Below, one piece after another: positions 47,614-55,184 of a stretch of 55,184 nt of DNA. Source of the stretch: Prevotella sp. GTDB lineage: Bacteria > Bacteroidota > Bacteroidia > Bacteroidales > Bacteroidaceae. The number at the start of each line of letters is the position of its first letter. The first letter of the stretch is position 1. The notes beneath the pieces are model-generated. The model searched no databases, was not told the origin of the DNA, and saw only the letters and a list, made by a program, of their open reading frames with translations. The stretch is from positions 1-55,184 of the forward strand of contig JAFVGS010000013.1 of NCBI GenBank assembly GCA_017474845.1. Direction: 5' to 3'. The position numbers and the translations under genes are program-made.

Positions 47614-47960
47614 AGCAGACAGATCTGAATGCACTGCTCGGTGAGTTCGCAACGTACGGCGTGCCGATCGTCTACTACAGTTACCCGGAGCGGATGGCCC
47701 CGGAACTGCCTTATGCGGTCTATTACTTCCCAAACGGAAGACCAGAGCCCGCAGACGATACAACACACGCACGCATCACGGCGATCAATATCGAGCTTTA
47801 TACAAGAGAAAAGGACATCCTTCTGGAGCACACTGTCGAGCAGATCATGAACCGGCACGGGCTTATCCCTGTCAAAACAGAGACCTTTCTCGAAAGTGAG
47901 CACATGTTCGAAGTCCTTTATGAAATGGAGGAAATATGGGAAGAGTCAGATATGGCTTGA
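47610..47960 (+). CDS. Tail terminator / completion protein (second copy)
   Basis: Same 116-residue protein as at 18354-18704. Confidence 0.7.
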   Translation: MKQTDLNALLGEFATYGVPIVYYSYPERMAPELPYAVYYFPNGRPEPADDTTHARITAINIELYTREKDILLEHTVEQIMNRHGLIPVKTETFLESEHMFEVLYEMEEIWEESDMA

Positions 47961-48496
47961 AGAATATGCACTATGCCATGGCTACGGAAGGCACAGGCGG
48001 CGCACTGACATATGGCACACCGAAGGGCGTGCCGGGCGCGCGTGAGATTTCACTGGCCCCGACAGGCGAAAGCATGGATGAACATGCGGACGATGTGCTG
48101 TGGTTCCACAGCGATGCCAACGGCGGATACAGCGGAAACCTGATCATGGAAGATACTCCGGAATGTGACGAATTCCTTGAGGACACGCTTGGCATGACCA
48201 AGGACGCCGATGGTGTCACATGGGAGAAGGCGACAGATGCGCCGAAGGAATTTGCACTGCTTGGCCAGTTCACACTGGGAGGCGGTACCGAGACCGGCAA
48301 GCGCTTCTGCATGCACCGCGTCATTGCAGGCCGCCCGGAGATCACAGGACAGACCAAAGAGAACGGCATCACTGTGCAGTATGTAAACGTGCCGATCACA
48401 GCCATGCCGCGTATCAATGACGATCTGGTCAAGGGTTCCTGCGTGAGCACGTCCGCAAAGTACGCGAACTGGTTCAACGAAGTTCCTGAAGAGTAA
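47936..48496 (+). CDS. Major tail tube protein (second copy)
   Basis: Same 186-residue phi13-like tail tube protein as at 18680-19240. Confidence 0.85.
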   Translation: MGRVRYGLKNMHYAMATEGTGGALTYGTPKGVPGAREISLAPTGESMDEHADDVLWFHSDANGGYSGNLIMEDTPECDEFLEDTLGMTKDADGVTWEKATDAPKEFALLGQFTLGGGTETGKRFCMHRVIAGRPEITGQTKENGITVQYVNVPITAMPRINDDLVKGSCVSTSAKYANWFNEVPEE

Positions 48497-48507
48497 GGGG
48501 AACAAAA

Positions 48508-48852
48508 ATGGAAAGGATAATCAAAATTGACGGACGTGACGTCCGTCTGAAAGCCACAGCGTCCACACTGGTGCGCTATCGCAACCAGTACGGAAGAGAC
48601 CTCATCAAAGACTACAGCGAACTGCAGAAGGCAATGGCCCAGTCGGTGCTTTCAGGTGAAGCAATCGACTACGCCGTCATGCTGACGCACACCATGGCAC
48701 GGCAGGCAGATCCTTCGATTCCTGCGGATCCATGGGAGTGGGTCGATGAATTCGAAGTCTTCGACATCCGGGAGATCATTCCGGAGACGATGATGCTCTG
48801 GACCGATTCGCTCGGTGTGAAGGTCGAGGTGGCTGAAGAAAAAAAAGAGTGA
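48508..48852 (+). CDS. Tail assembly chaperone gpG (second copy)
   Basis: Same 114-residue chaperone as at 19252-19596. Confidence 0.85.
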   Translation: MERIIKIDGRDVRLKATASTLVRYRNQYGRDLIKDYSELQKAMAQSVLSGEAIDYAVMLTHTMARQADPSIPADPWEWVDEFEVFDIREIIPETMMLWTDSLGVKVEVAEEKKE

Positions 48853-49034
48853 GGCCGTCAACCCGAGAAGGAGGGACGGCCCTCCTTTTATTAAGGTTCG
48901 TTCAATGCGGTCTGTCCCTGCGTGATCTGGATGAGATCACAGTCGGCGGTGCCATGGATATTTATTACGAGAGTATCAATGACACAGTCGAATGGGATGA
49001 GATGGCAACGCAGGACGACATAGACAAGTTCTAA
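48508..49034 (+). CDS. Tail assembly chaperone gpGT, -1 frameshift product (second copy)
   Basis: 175-residue product by slippage on A-AAA-AAA (48840-48846), as in the first copy. Confidence 0.82.
48840..48885 (+). promoter_or_regulatory. Programmed -1 frameshift signal (second copy)
   Basis: Heptamer 48840-48846 and stem 48853-48859/48875-48881. The A8 run is unchanged between the copies, so the frame relation is not a sequencing slip in one copy. Confidence 0.82.
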
Positions 49035-49046
49035 ACGGAGGAATCA

Positions 49047-51131
49047 ATGGCAAGCGGAAGAATTAAAGGCATCACGATTGAGATCGGAGGCGACACTACC
49101 CAGCTTGATAAGAGCCTGAAGGGTGTCGACAAGAGCCTCCGAACGACCCAGAGCAACCTCCGGGACGTCAACAAATTACTGAAGTTCGATCCCAAGAACG
49201 TGGAGCTGCTCAAACAGAAGCAGGATCTGCTGACGCGGGCAGTCAATGACACTAAGACGAGACTGGACACTCTCAAGGATGCCCAGGCTCAGATGGATGC
49301 CAAAGGGGTCGACAAGAATTCCGAAGAATACAGAGGTCTGCAGCGCGAGATCATCGACACTACCAACAAACTGCAGACGTTAAAAAAAGAACAGGCAGAT
49401 TTCGGGTCTGTCGCTTCTCAGGTCCTCAAGGCAACCGGCAAGGAACTGCAGACACTGGGACAGGACATCCAGAAGGTCGGCGATAATCTTACAAAGAAGT
49501 TCACCGCACCGCTTGCAGCAGTTGGCACCGCATCACTGGCGGCATGGGGACAGGTCGATGAAGGCCTCGACATTGTGATCCAGAAGACAGGCGCCACAGG
49601 TGACGCACTTGCAGGGATGCAGGACAGCGTGAAGAACATCGCCAATACCATCCCGACATCGTTCGCCACAGCGGGCGAAGCAGTCGGAGAGGTCAACACC
49701 AGATTCGGATTGACTGGCGATGCCCTGGAAGATCTGTCGACAAAGTTCATCAAATTCGCGGATCTGAATGGCACAGACGTCACCAGTTCCGTCGACAGCG
49801 CTCAGAAAGCCCTGTCAGCGTTCGGTTTGACTGCAGACGATGCAGGCCTCTATCTGGATACACTGACCAAGGTGGGGCAGAATACAGGCATCTCAGTGGA
49901 TACACTCTCGAGCGGTCTCACACGTAACGCCACAGCGTTCCAGGAAATGGGCCTCAGCATCGACCAGGCGGCGGTCCTGATGGGTCAGATTGAAATGTCC
50001 GGAGCGGACACCAACGCGGTGCTCGGAGGCCTCTCGAAGGCCCTCAAAAACGCCAGCAAAGACGGTGTGAGCATGGACAAGGCTCTGGCTGATCTGGAGA
50101 ATAGCATCAAGAACGGAGCCTCTGACGCCGAAGGACTGGCAGCAGCATATGAATTATTTGGCAAAAGCGGTGATCAGGTCTTCAATGCCCTGAAAAGCGG
50201 GTCCCTCTCGTTTCAGGATCTGAGCAAGAGCGCACTGGATGCAGGCGGAACTGTTGAGGACACATTCACAGCGATGCAGGATCCTGCTGATCAGTGGCAG
50301 GTCGTGCTCAATAACCTCATGGAATTGGGCTATGAGATCGGTGAGGCGATCATGCCCGCGATCCAGAAGGCAGTCGATGCCGTCATCCCGGTCATCCAGC
50401 AGTTAGTAGCATGGTGGGAAGGCCTCGGTGAAGATATGCAGGGCTTTATCGTCACAGCCGGCCTCGTGGTCGCTGCCATTGGCCCGATCATCTCCGTCGT
50501 TGGCACAGTCATCGGTGTAATCGGCAGCGTGACCAGTGCAATCGGAGCAGTGACCGGCGTGATCAGCACGGTGGTCGGTGTTCTGGGCGGACCGCTGACG
50601 ATTGCGATCGGCGCAGCCATTGCGCTGGGCGTTGCTTTGTGGCAGAACTGGGACACAGTAAAGCAGAAGGCTGCCGAACTGTATGAGAACGTGAAAACGA
50701 AGTTCGATGCAGTCAAGGAAGCCATCAGCACAGCGATCAACGGTGCAAAGGAAGCGGTCAAGTCTGCGATCGAGAAGATCAAAGGTTTCTTTAACTTCGA
50801 ATTCAAGTGGCCAAAATTGAAGATGCCACATTTTTCTATATCCGGATCGATGAACCCGATCGACTGGCTGAAGCAGGGAGTTCCCAAGTTGTCGGTGGAG
50901 TGGTACAGAAAGGCAGAAAACACGCCATATCTGTTCAACTCTCCTTCCATCATCGGCGTTGGTGACGTCCCTGAGGTAGTCATCGGAGCGGATGCTTTCC
51001 GCCGGATCTCATCCGGATCCACGCAGAATATCACGATCATCCAGCAGCCGGGTCAGAGTGCTGATCAGCTGATCAAAGCGCTGAAGCGTGAACTGACGAG
51101 CGACATTCTCAGACAGGGGAGGGCTTGGTAA
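49047..51131 (+). CDS. Tape measure protein (second copy)
   Basis: Same 694-residue protein as at 19791-21875. Confidence 0.92.
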   Translation: MASGRIKGITIEIGGDTTQLDKSLKGVDKSLRTTQSNLRDVNKLLKFDPKNVELLKQKQDLLTRAVNDTKTRLDTLKDAQAQMDAKGVDKNSEEYRGLQREIIDTTNKLQTLKKEQADFGSVASQVLKATGKELQTLGQDIQKVGDNLTKKFTAPLAAVGTASLAAWGQVDEGLDIVIQKTGATGDALAGMQDSVKNIANTIPTSFATAGEAVGEVNTRFGLTGDALEDLSTKFIKFADLNGTDVTSSVDSAQKALSAFGLTADDAGLYLDTLTKVGQNTGISVDTLSSGLTRNATAFQEMGLSIDQAAVLMGQIEMSGADTNAVLGGLSKALKNASKDGVSMDKALADLENSIKNGASDAEGLAAAYELFGKSGDQVFNALKSGSLSFQDLSKSALDAGGTVEDTFTAMQDPADQWQVVLNNLMELGYEIGEAIMPAIQKAVDAVIPVIQQLVAWWEGLGEDMQGFIVTAGLVVAAIGPIISVVGTVIGVIGSVTSAIGAVTGVISTVVGVLGGPLTIAIGAAIALGVALWQNWDTVKQKAAELYENVKTKFDAVKEAISTAINGAKEAVKSAIEKIKGFFNFEFKWPKLKMPHFSISGSMNPIDWLKQGVPKLSVEWYRKAENTPYLFNSPSIIGVGDVPEVVIGADAFRRISSGSTQNITIIQQPGQSADQLIKALKRELTSDILRQGRAW

Positions 51132-52259
51132 ATGAAAAAAGGATTCACATTCAACGGCCTGAAGTCCTCGGACTTTGGCGTATACATCACCGGAGAGGCT
51201 GTCTATGACGCCCCGGTCTATGATTACGACTTCGCCGAAGTCCCCGGACGGTCTGGGGACCTCATTCTGGATAATGGAAGATGGAACAACATCGAAGTCC
51301 GTTACCCGGCTGCAGTCCGTGACCTGACCAAGATGCAGGCCATCCGGGACTGGCTCAACGGTCCCAGAGGATACTGTGAACTGACGGATGACTACAATCC
51401 CGACCAGTATCGTCTGGCTGTGTTCAGCGGAGGCCTGTCTGTGTCTCCGTTCAACAACAGAGCCGGGCGGTTCGATCTGGTGTTCAACTGCAAGCCTCAG
51501 CGGTTCTATAAGCCGGGAGTTTCATCTCGCTTTGCTCCGCTCTTCCAGGATGGCCTTTCATACTACACCAGCGATCTGCTTGCAATGGACACGACATTCG
51601 AGAATGAGACCTGTGTATTGATTCAGGAAAACACGACCGCTTCGGCTGCATTCGAAAATCTGGCGCACATTAATGTGTGGCGGGCATATGGCTCCGGATC
51701 ATCGACCACTTACACCGGCACACAGGCGAGGGCACTGGTGCAGATGTCAGGCACTACAGCAACAATAGATCTGTTTGACCTGACCGGGCACGGCAATGCT
51801 TACACGTATTACCAATTAGTATTTACGAATACTAATATTAATTATCATTTCAAAGCATCGAATGGCGCAGATGTGCGGATCAGGTCGGCGATTACTCTGT
51901 ACAACCCGACCCCATACGCATCCAAGCCTCTGCTGCTGTTCTACTCGTCCCAGTCATCAGGCACAGACGGAGCAGTCCCTGCCATCGTGGTCAACGGCAT
52001 CGAGGTGGATGCTGATGGCTTCAATGGGACTTTATACGTGGACTGTGATCTGCAGGATGCCTATCTGATCACAGACGGCCAGAAGGTCAACGGCAACAGT
52101 TACGTTACACTGACGGACGATGGTGAAATCACCACAGAATTCCCTGTTCTGAAATCAGGATCCAACACGATCAGCATGATCCCGGACGTCACGATCACCT
52201 CAGACATCCGCCTGGGCGAGTGCTGGGTGGAGATCGATCCGAGGTGGTTCACGATATGA
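51132..52259 (+). CDS. Distal tail protein, Dit (second copy)
   Basis: Same 375-residue protein as at 21876-23003; the AT-rich hairpin is at 51815-51836. Confidence 0.85.
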   Translation: MKKGFTFNGLKSSDFGVYITGEAVYDAPVYDYDFAEVPGRSGDLILDNGRWNNIEVRYPAAVRDLTKMQAIRDWLNGPRGYCELTDDYNPDQYRLAVFSGGLSVSPFNNRAGRFDLVFNCKPQRFYKPGVSSRFAPLFQDGLSYYTSDLLAMDTTFENETCVLIQENTTASAAFENLAHINVWRAYGSGSSTTYTGTQARALVQMSGTTATIDLFDLTGHGNAYTYYQLVFTNTNINYHFKASNGADVRIRSAITLYNPTPYASKPLLLFYSSQSSGTDGAVPAIVVNGIEVDADGFNGTLYVDCDLQDAYLITDGQKVNGNSYVTLTDDGEITTEFPVLKSGSNTISMIPDVTITSDIRLGECWVEIDPRWFTI

Positions 52260-53323
52260 TCCCGACACTTTACGAAAAAACAGAGACCACATTCCGCAGC
52301 AATGGACTTGGAGCGCTCGCCGACTGCACGGAGGCAATTGCTCATCAGGTCCGCAACGGAGAGAACACGGCTACGATCCGGATGCCGATCGACGGCAGAC
52401 ATGCCAAAGACATCCAGGTCGGCAGGATCGTGGTCATGGACACAGACCACCGCCTGCGCAGACAGCCGTATGACATCGTACAGGTCAATAAGGACCTGAG
52501 CGGATGGTTGTCCATCCAGCTCGAACATGTGCGCCACAGGCTCCGCTACAGCGTCCTGCGGCCTTTTACTGCATCCGGCATCGCTGATCTTTTTGCCAAG
52601 TTGGACGCGAATGCCAGTGCACAGTACATCGAAGGAAATGTCTTCACGTTTGAGACCGACCTGACGAGCACATCGTCCTATACGGTGCCGGGTTATCAGA
52701 GCGTACTGGACACACTGGGAGGCTCTGAGGGCTCTGTTCTGGACGTTTACGGCGGCTTTTACGAATGGGATGGATTCACGGTCAGACTGCTGAAAAGACG
52801 CGGCCAGGACAACGGCGTGGTGGTTCGCTACGCAAAAAACCTGACAGCACTGGACGATGAGACCGAGGACACGAACGTGGTGAATGGCGTGTTCCCGATC
52901 TGGACAAGCGGAAGCACCACAGTGACGGCCGGCACGATCGTCACAGCCGGAGACCGGACGCTGTATCCATACCGGCGAACACAGGTCGTGGACTTCTCCG
53001 GAGACTTCCAGAGCCAGCCGACCGCGACACAGCTGCAGAACGCGGCATCCGCATGGCTGGCAAAACGCAGCCAAACACCGGAGCGGTCGCTTTCTGCTGC
53101 ATATGTCCCGCTTTACCAGTCCATCGAATACAAGGATCTTGCAAACGCGGAACAGGTGGCACTGGATGACACGATCCATCTGGTCGTCCCGGAGCCGTTC
53201 AACGTCAACGCGACCGCCCGGGTCGTTGAGACTTATTTCGACAATTTACGCAGCCGTTACCAGAGCGTGGTGATCGGCACGATCAGGCCGACGATCACGG
53301 ACGCGATCCGGTCGGTCAAATAG
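52256..53323 (+). CDS. Tail-associated protein, Tal-like (second copy)
   Basis: Same 355-residue hub protein as at 23000-24067. Confidence 0.78.
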   Translation: MIPTLYEKTETTFRSNGLGALADCTEAIAHQVRNGENTATIRMPIDGRHAKDIQVGRIVVMDTDHRLRRQPYDIVQVNKDLSGWLSIQLEHVRHRLRYSVLRPFTASGIADLFAKLDANASAQYIEGNVFTFETDLTSTSSYTVPGYQSVLDTLGGSEGSVLDVYGGFYEWDGFTVRLLKRRGQDNGVVVRYAKNLTALDDETEDTNVVNGVFPIWTSGSTTVTAGTIVTAGDRTLYPYRRTQVVDFSGDFQSQPTATQLQNAASAWLAKRSQTPERSLSAAYVPLYQSIEYKDLANAEQVALDDTIHLVVPEPFNVNATARVVETYFDNLRSRYQSVVIGTIRPTITDAIRSVK

Positions 53324-53335
53324 GAGGAGAATGTT

Positions 53336-53683
53336 ATGAGATCAGGAATCTCGCAGGAATATTATCAGGAATGGGTGAGAGGCGACACGATCAGCTTCGG
53401 CGTTGAGTTTTCCGACCTCTCCGCCACGATCAACGAGGTCTATCTGTCGTGCCGTCAGTACTATGGTGCGCCCTCGTATGTGTTCCAGGTCAAAATGTCA
53501 GATGGTTACATCACGACCGACGGAAACGGGAAATTCTTCTTCCGTGTACCGCCGGAGATGACTGCCGATCTGACGCCTGGCATGTATGTCTATGATGTGC
53601 AGTTCGACTATGATGGGCAGGACGTCGTCACACCTATGATCGGGCCGCTGAAACTGACCTATGGCGTTACGGAGGGCGAATAA
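53336..53683 (+). CDS. Small baseplate-like beta protein (second copy)
   Basis: Same 115-residue protein as at 24080-24427. Confidence 0.65.
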   Translation: MRSGISQEYYQEWVRGDTISFGVEFSDLSATINEVYLSCRQYYGAPSYVFQVKMSDGYITTDGNGKFFFRVPPEMTADLTPGMYVYDVQFDYDGQDVVTPMIGPLKLTYGVTEGE

Positions 53684-54660
53684 TGTCTGAATATAATTTC
53701 CACTTTGATTGGAACAAGATTTCCACCCTCGGCAAAGTCCGTATCTTGGTTGAGCAGGTTGTCGGCAGTCCTTCACAGGCACAGATCAGTCAGGCGGTAG
53801 CGGACTACATCGATTCGCATCCGGGTGCACTGAGCCCACTGTCACAGGCAACTAAGTCAGCCCTGCTCGATATCGCTGAGCATGTGGCTTACATCGATGC
53901 CAACGGTCAGTCCTACTACAATGCACTGAGTGCGGCGCTGAATGCGAAGGCGCTGTTGAGCATCACTGCGGTTTATACGCAGACGATGACCGTCATTGCA
54001 TCGGACAGCCTCGACATTCTGAAGGATGACCTTGTTGTCACGGGCTACTACGATGATGGCACAAGCGCACCGATTGATGACTACACGCTGAGCGGAACGC
54101 TCACAGCAGGAACGAGCACTATCACGGCAGAGTATAGCGGCATGACCGCATCATTCGATGTGACGGTATCAAGCGCCTTGTATAAACTTCCTGTCGTTCC
54201 AGAGACCACGGTTACAAGCAGCGGACGGACGGCGACCGTCTCAGTATCTGCCGACGGTCTGATTACCTATTCCGGTGCTATCCGTGACGGTATTTACATC
54301 AAACCAGACGGAACGGTAACAGCAACGCAACCACAAGGGACAACGTGGTGGTCAGCAACAGCAGGCGACAATATCGACTGGAATATTCATGATATTACTT
54401 GGACAGCAGGGAGCGGAAGCAGTCAGAGTCAGGACTTTAAATGGGCAAATGCGGATGCATCAGGGAACCTGATGACCATTTCTCACGCAGTCGCATCTGG
54501 CAGTAGCGGAACGGATGGGGAAGTCATCAAAAACTATCCGAGTTACGGAAACAGCAGAAACTATAGTGCTTTATGTTTCCAGTGGACGAACAATCCGTCG
54601 GAAGGTGGAACGGTATCATTCCGCATTGAGGTAAACGTAAACGGAGCGAAGTATTTCTGA
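53683..54660 (+). CDS. Tail-tip fibre protein with Ig-like domain (second copy)
   Basis: Same 325-residue protein as at 24427-25404. Confidence 0.7.
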   Translation: MSEYNFHFDWNKISTLGKVRILVEQVVGSPSQAQISQAVADYIDSHPGALSPLSQATKSALLDIAEHVAYIDANGQSYYNALSAALNAKALLSITAVYTQTMTVIASDSLDILKDDLVVTGYYDDGTSAPIDDYTLSGTLTAGTSTITAEYSGMTASFDVTVSSALYKLPVVPETTVTSSGRTATVSVSADGLITYSGAIRDGIYIKPDGTVTATQPQGTTWWSATAGDNIDWNIHDITWTAGSGSSQSQDFKWANADASGNLMTISHAVASGSSGTDGEVIKNYPSYGNSRNYSALCFQWTNNPSEGGTVSFRIEVNVNGAKYF

Positions 54661-55184
54661 TGATTTACGATGTCAACGGGAACGCACTGACGGACGCCTA
54701 CGATGTCAACGGCAACGCATTAGCACAGGCGTACGACATCAACGGGAATCCGCTTATGGATTTAACGCTGAAGGTCATGACCTACAATGTCGGTCAGTGG
54801 TATATCGGAAACGGTTCGGTCGTTCCGTCTGCTAAGGATGCGCAGTATTATGCTTTGCAGAATGCCATTATTGGCGGTCAAGATGCGGACATTGTTACTA
54901 TGCAGGAATATACGAAGCAGTTCAGCGGAACAGGCAGAACAGCCAAGTCACTGCTTGAACAGTATTATCCGTATGTACATGAGGAAAGCGGAACCAGTAA
55001 CTATTTCGGGAGAGCCATCGCATCAAAGTATCCTATTGCATCGTATACGGCAAATGTCTATAATGTCTATGCGGATGATGCAAACGGCAGATATTACGAC
55101 ATGGCTGTCATTCAGATCGGTAGCAGACAGATTGATGTAATAGTCACACATCTGCATCCAAGTGACCAGAGCGAGAAGATCAGA
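54660..55184 (+). CDS. Tail-linked EEP nuclease, partial, with 3-residue insertion
   Basis: First 175 codons of the nuclease at 25404-26267, cut by the window end. A 9-base tandem duplication (AATGTCTAT at 55053-55061 and 55062-55070) turns NVY into NVYNVY after residue 134, keeping the frame. The site lies in a surface-loop-like stretch between strands, away from the catalytic N43, E83 and H161-equivalents, so the enzyme may stay active. The YDVNGN repeats are unchanged. Confidence 0.85.
   Translation, partial: MIYDVNGNALTDAYDVNGNALAQAYDINGNPLMDLTLKVMTYNVGQWYIGNGSVVPSAKDAQYYALQNAIIGGQDADIVTMQEYTKQFSGTGRTAKSLLEQYYPYVHEESGTSNYFGRAIASKYPIASYTANVYNVYADDANGRYYDMAVIQIGSRQIDVIVTHLHPSDQSEKIR
55053..55070 (+). 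repeat. 9-base tandem duplication, second copy only
   Basis: Two adjacent AATGTCTAT units; the first copy has one (25797-25805). Confidence 0.95.

Larger units (their letters stand above)
1..55184. mobile_element. Tandem copies of a temperate siphovirus genome
   Basis: Every base belongs to one phage genome repeated head to tail with a period of 29,256 bases. The unit contains integrase, repressor, replication, packaging, HK97-type head, non-contractile tail and lysis genes in the usual order, so it is a complete temperate siphovirus. There is no flanking or intervening host sequence. The arrangement fits a circular genome read past its start, a replication concatemer, or a double lysogen; the sequence alone cannot separate these. 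Confidence 0.95.
29257..55184. repeat. Direct repeat, second copy of the phage unit
   Basis: Second copy of bases 1-25919, in the same orientation and offset by 29,256. It carries C at 30579 and an extra 9 bases at 55062-55070, so after that point the offset is 29,265. The copy is cut by the window end. Confidence 0.97.

Noticed and set aside
29433-54660. Second-copy genes as true paralogues
   Set aside because: The copies are nucleotide-identical apart from one silent base and one 9-base indel, so they are the same locus repeated, not duplicated and diverged genes.
1-55184. tRNA or rRNA genes
   Set aside because: I saw no cloverleaf with a GTTCNA-type T-arm and no rRNA-like conserved blocks on either strand by eye; a covariance scan was not possible.

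Overview
The window is almost nothing but phage: about 1.9 head-to-tail copies of one temperate siphovirus genome with a 29,256-base repeat unit. Base n of the first copy reappears at n+29256. The window opens inside the integrase gene and closes inside a tail-nuclease gene. I found two differences between the copies: a silent T/C change (1323 versus 30579) and a 9-base in-frame tandem duplication present only in the second copy (55053-55070). No host DNA lies between the copies, so this is either a circular phage genome read through more than once (virion concatemer, excised circle or assembly overrun) or a tandem double lysogen. Strong AAGGAGG-type ribosome sites, a DUF669/Sak4 recombination set, an ArpU/RinA-like late regulator and a Tn916-like integrase point to a Bacillota (Firmicutes) host, probably an anaerobic gut or oral bacterium; the exact host cannot be read from the sequence.

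Layout of one unit (first-copy coordinates; the second copy is +29256). Lysogeny module: integrase and a Cro/CI-type repressor run leftward and a Cro-like gene runs rightward, with two divergent promoters and four matching GTTAA-N7-TTAAC operators between and beside them. Early module (783-9070): small regulators, an SMC/RecF-like ATPase, a Sak4-like recombinase, a DUF669 ssDNA-binding protein, an SF2 helicase, a primase-helicase fusion, a dense ACGGTGTGCA iteron array that is the likely replication origin (8367-8626), and a RusA resolvase. Accessory run (9067-11928): about a dozen very small overlapping genes, including a Lar-like restriction-alleviation protein, a zinc-knuckle protein, tiny membrane peptides and the ArpU/RinA-like late regulator.

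Late module (11929-28124): a candidate activator-dependent late promoter, a terminator-like hairpin and a branched structured leader; HNH nuclease; a probable cos region; terminase large subunit with no recognisable small subunit; portal; a fused prohead protease-major capsid gene with a nested internal start; connectors; tail tube; gpG/gpGT with a -1 frameshift site; tape measure; Dit; tail-associated protein; tail-tip proteins including an Ig-like fibre and a DNase I-like (EEP) nuclease with N-terminal YDVNGN repeats; then an M23-SH3 endolysin, a holin and a membrane-anchored protein. A terminator ends the late operon, and the probable attP (28131-28389), with two near-identical 20-base direct repeats, separates it from the integrase.

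The genes form one complete temperate life cycle: a repressor/Cro switch, primase-helicase replication from the iterons, Sak4/SSB/RusA recombination, ArpU-like late activation, HK97-type heads, a non-contractile tail of roughly 100 nm judged from the 694-residue tape measure, and M23-holin lysis.
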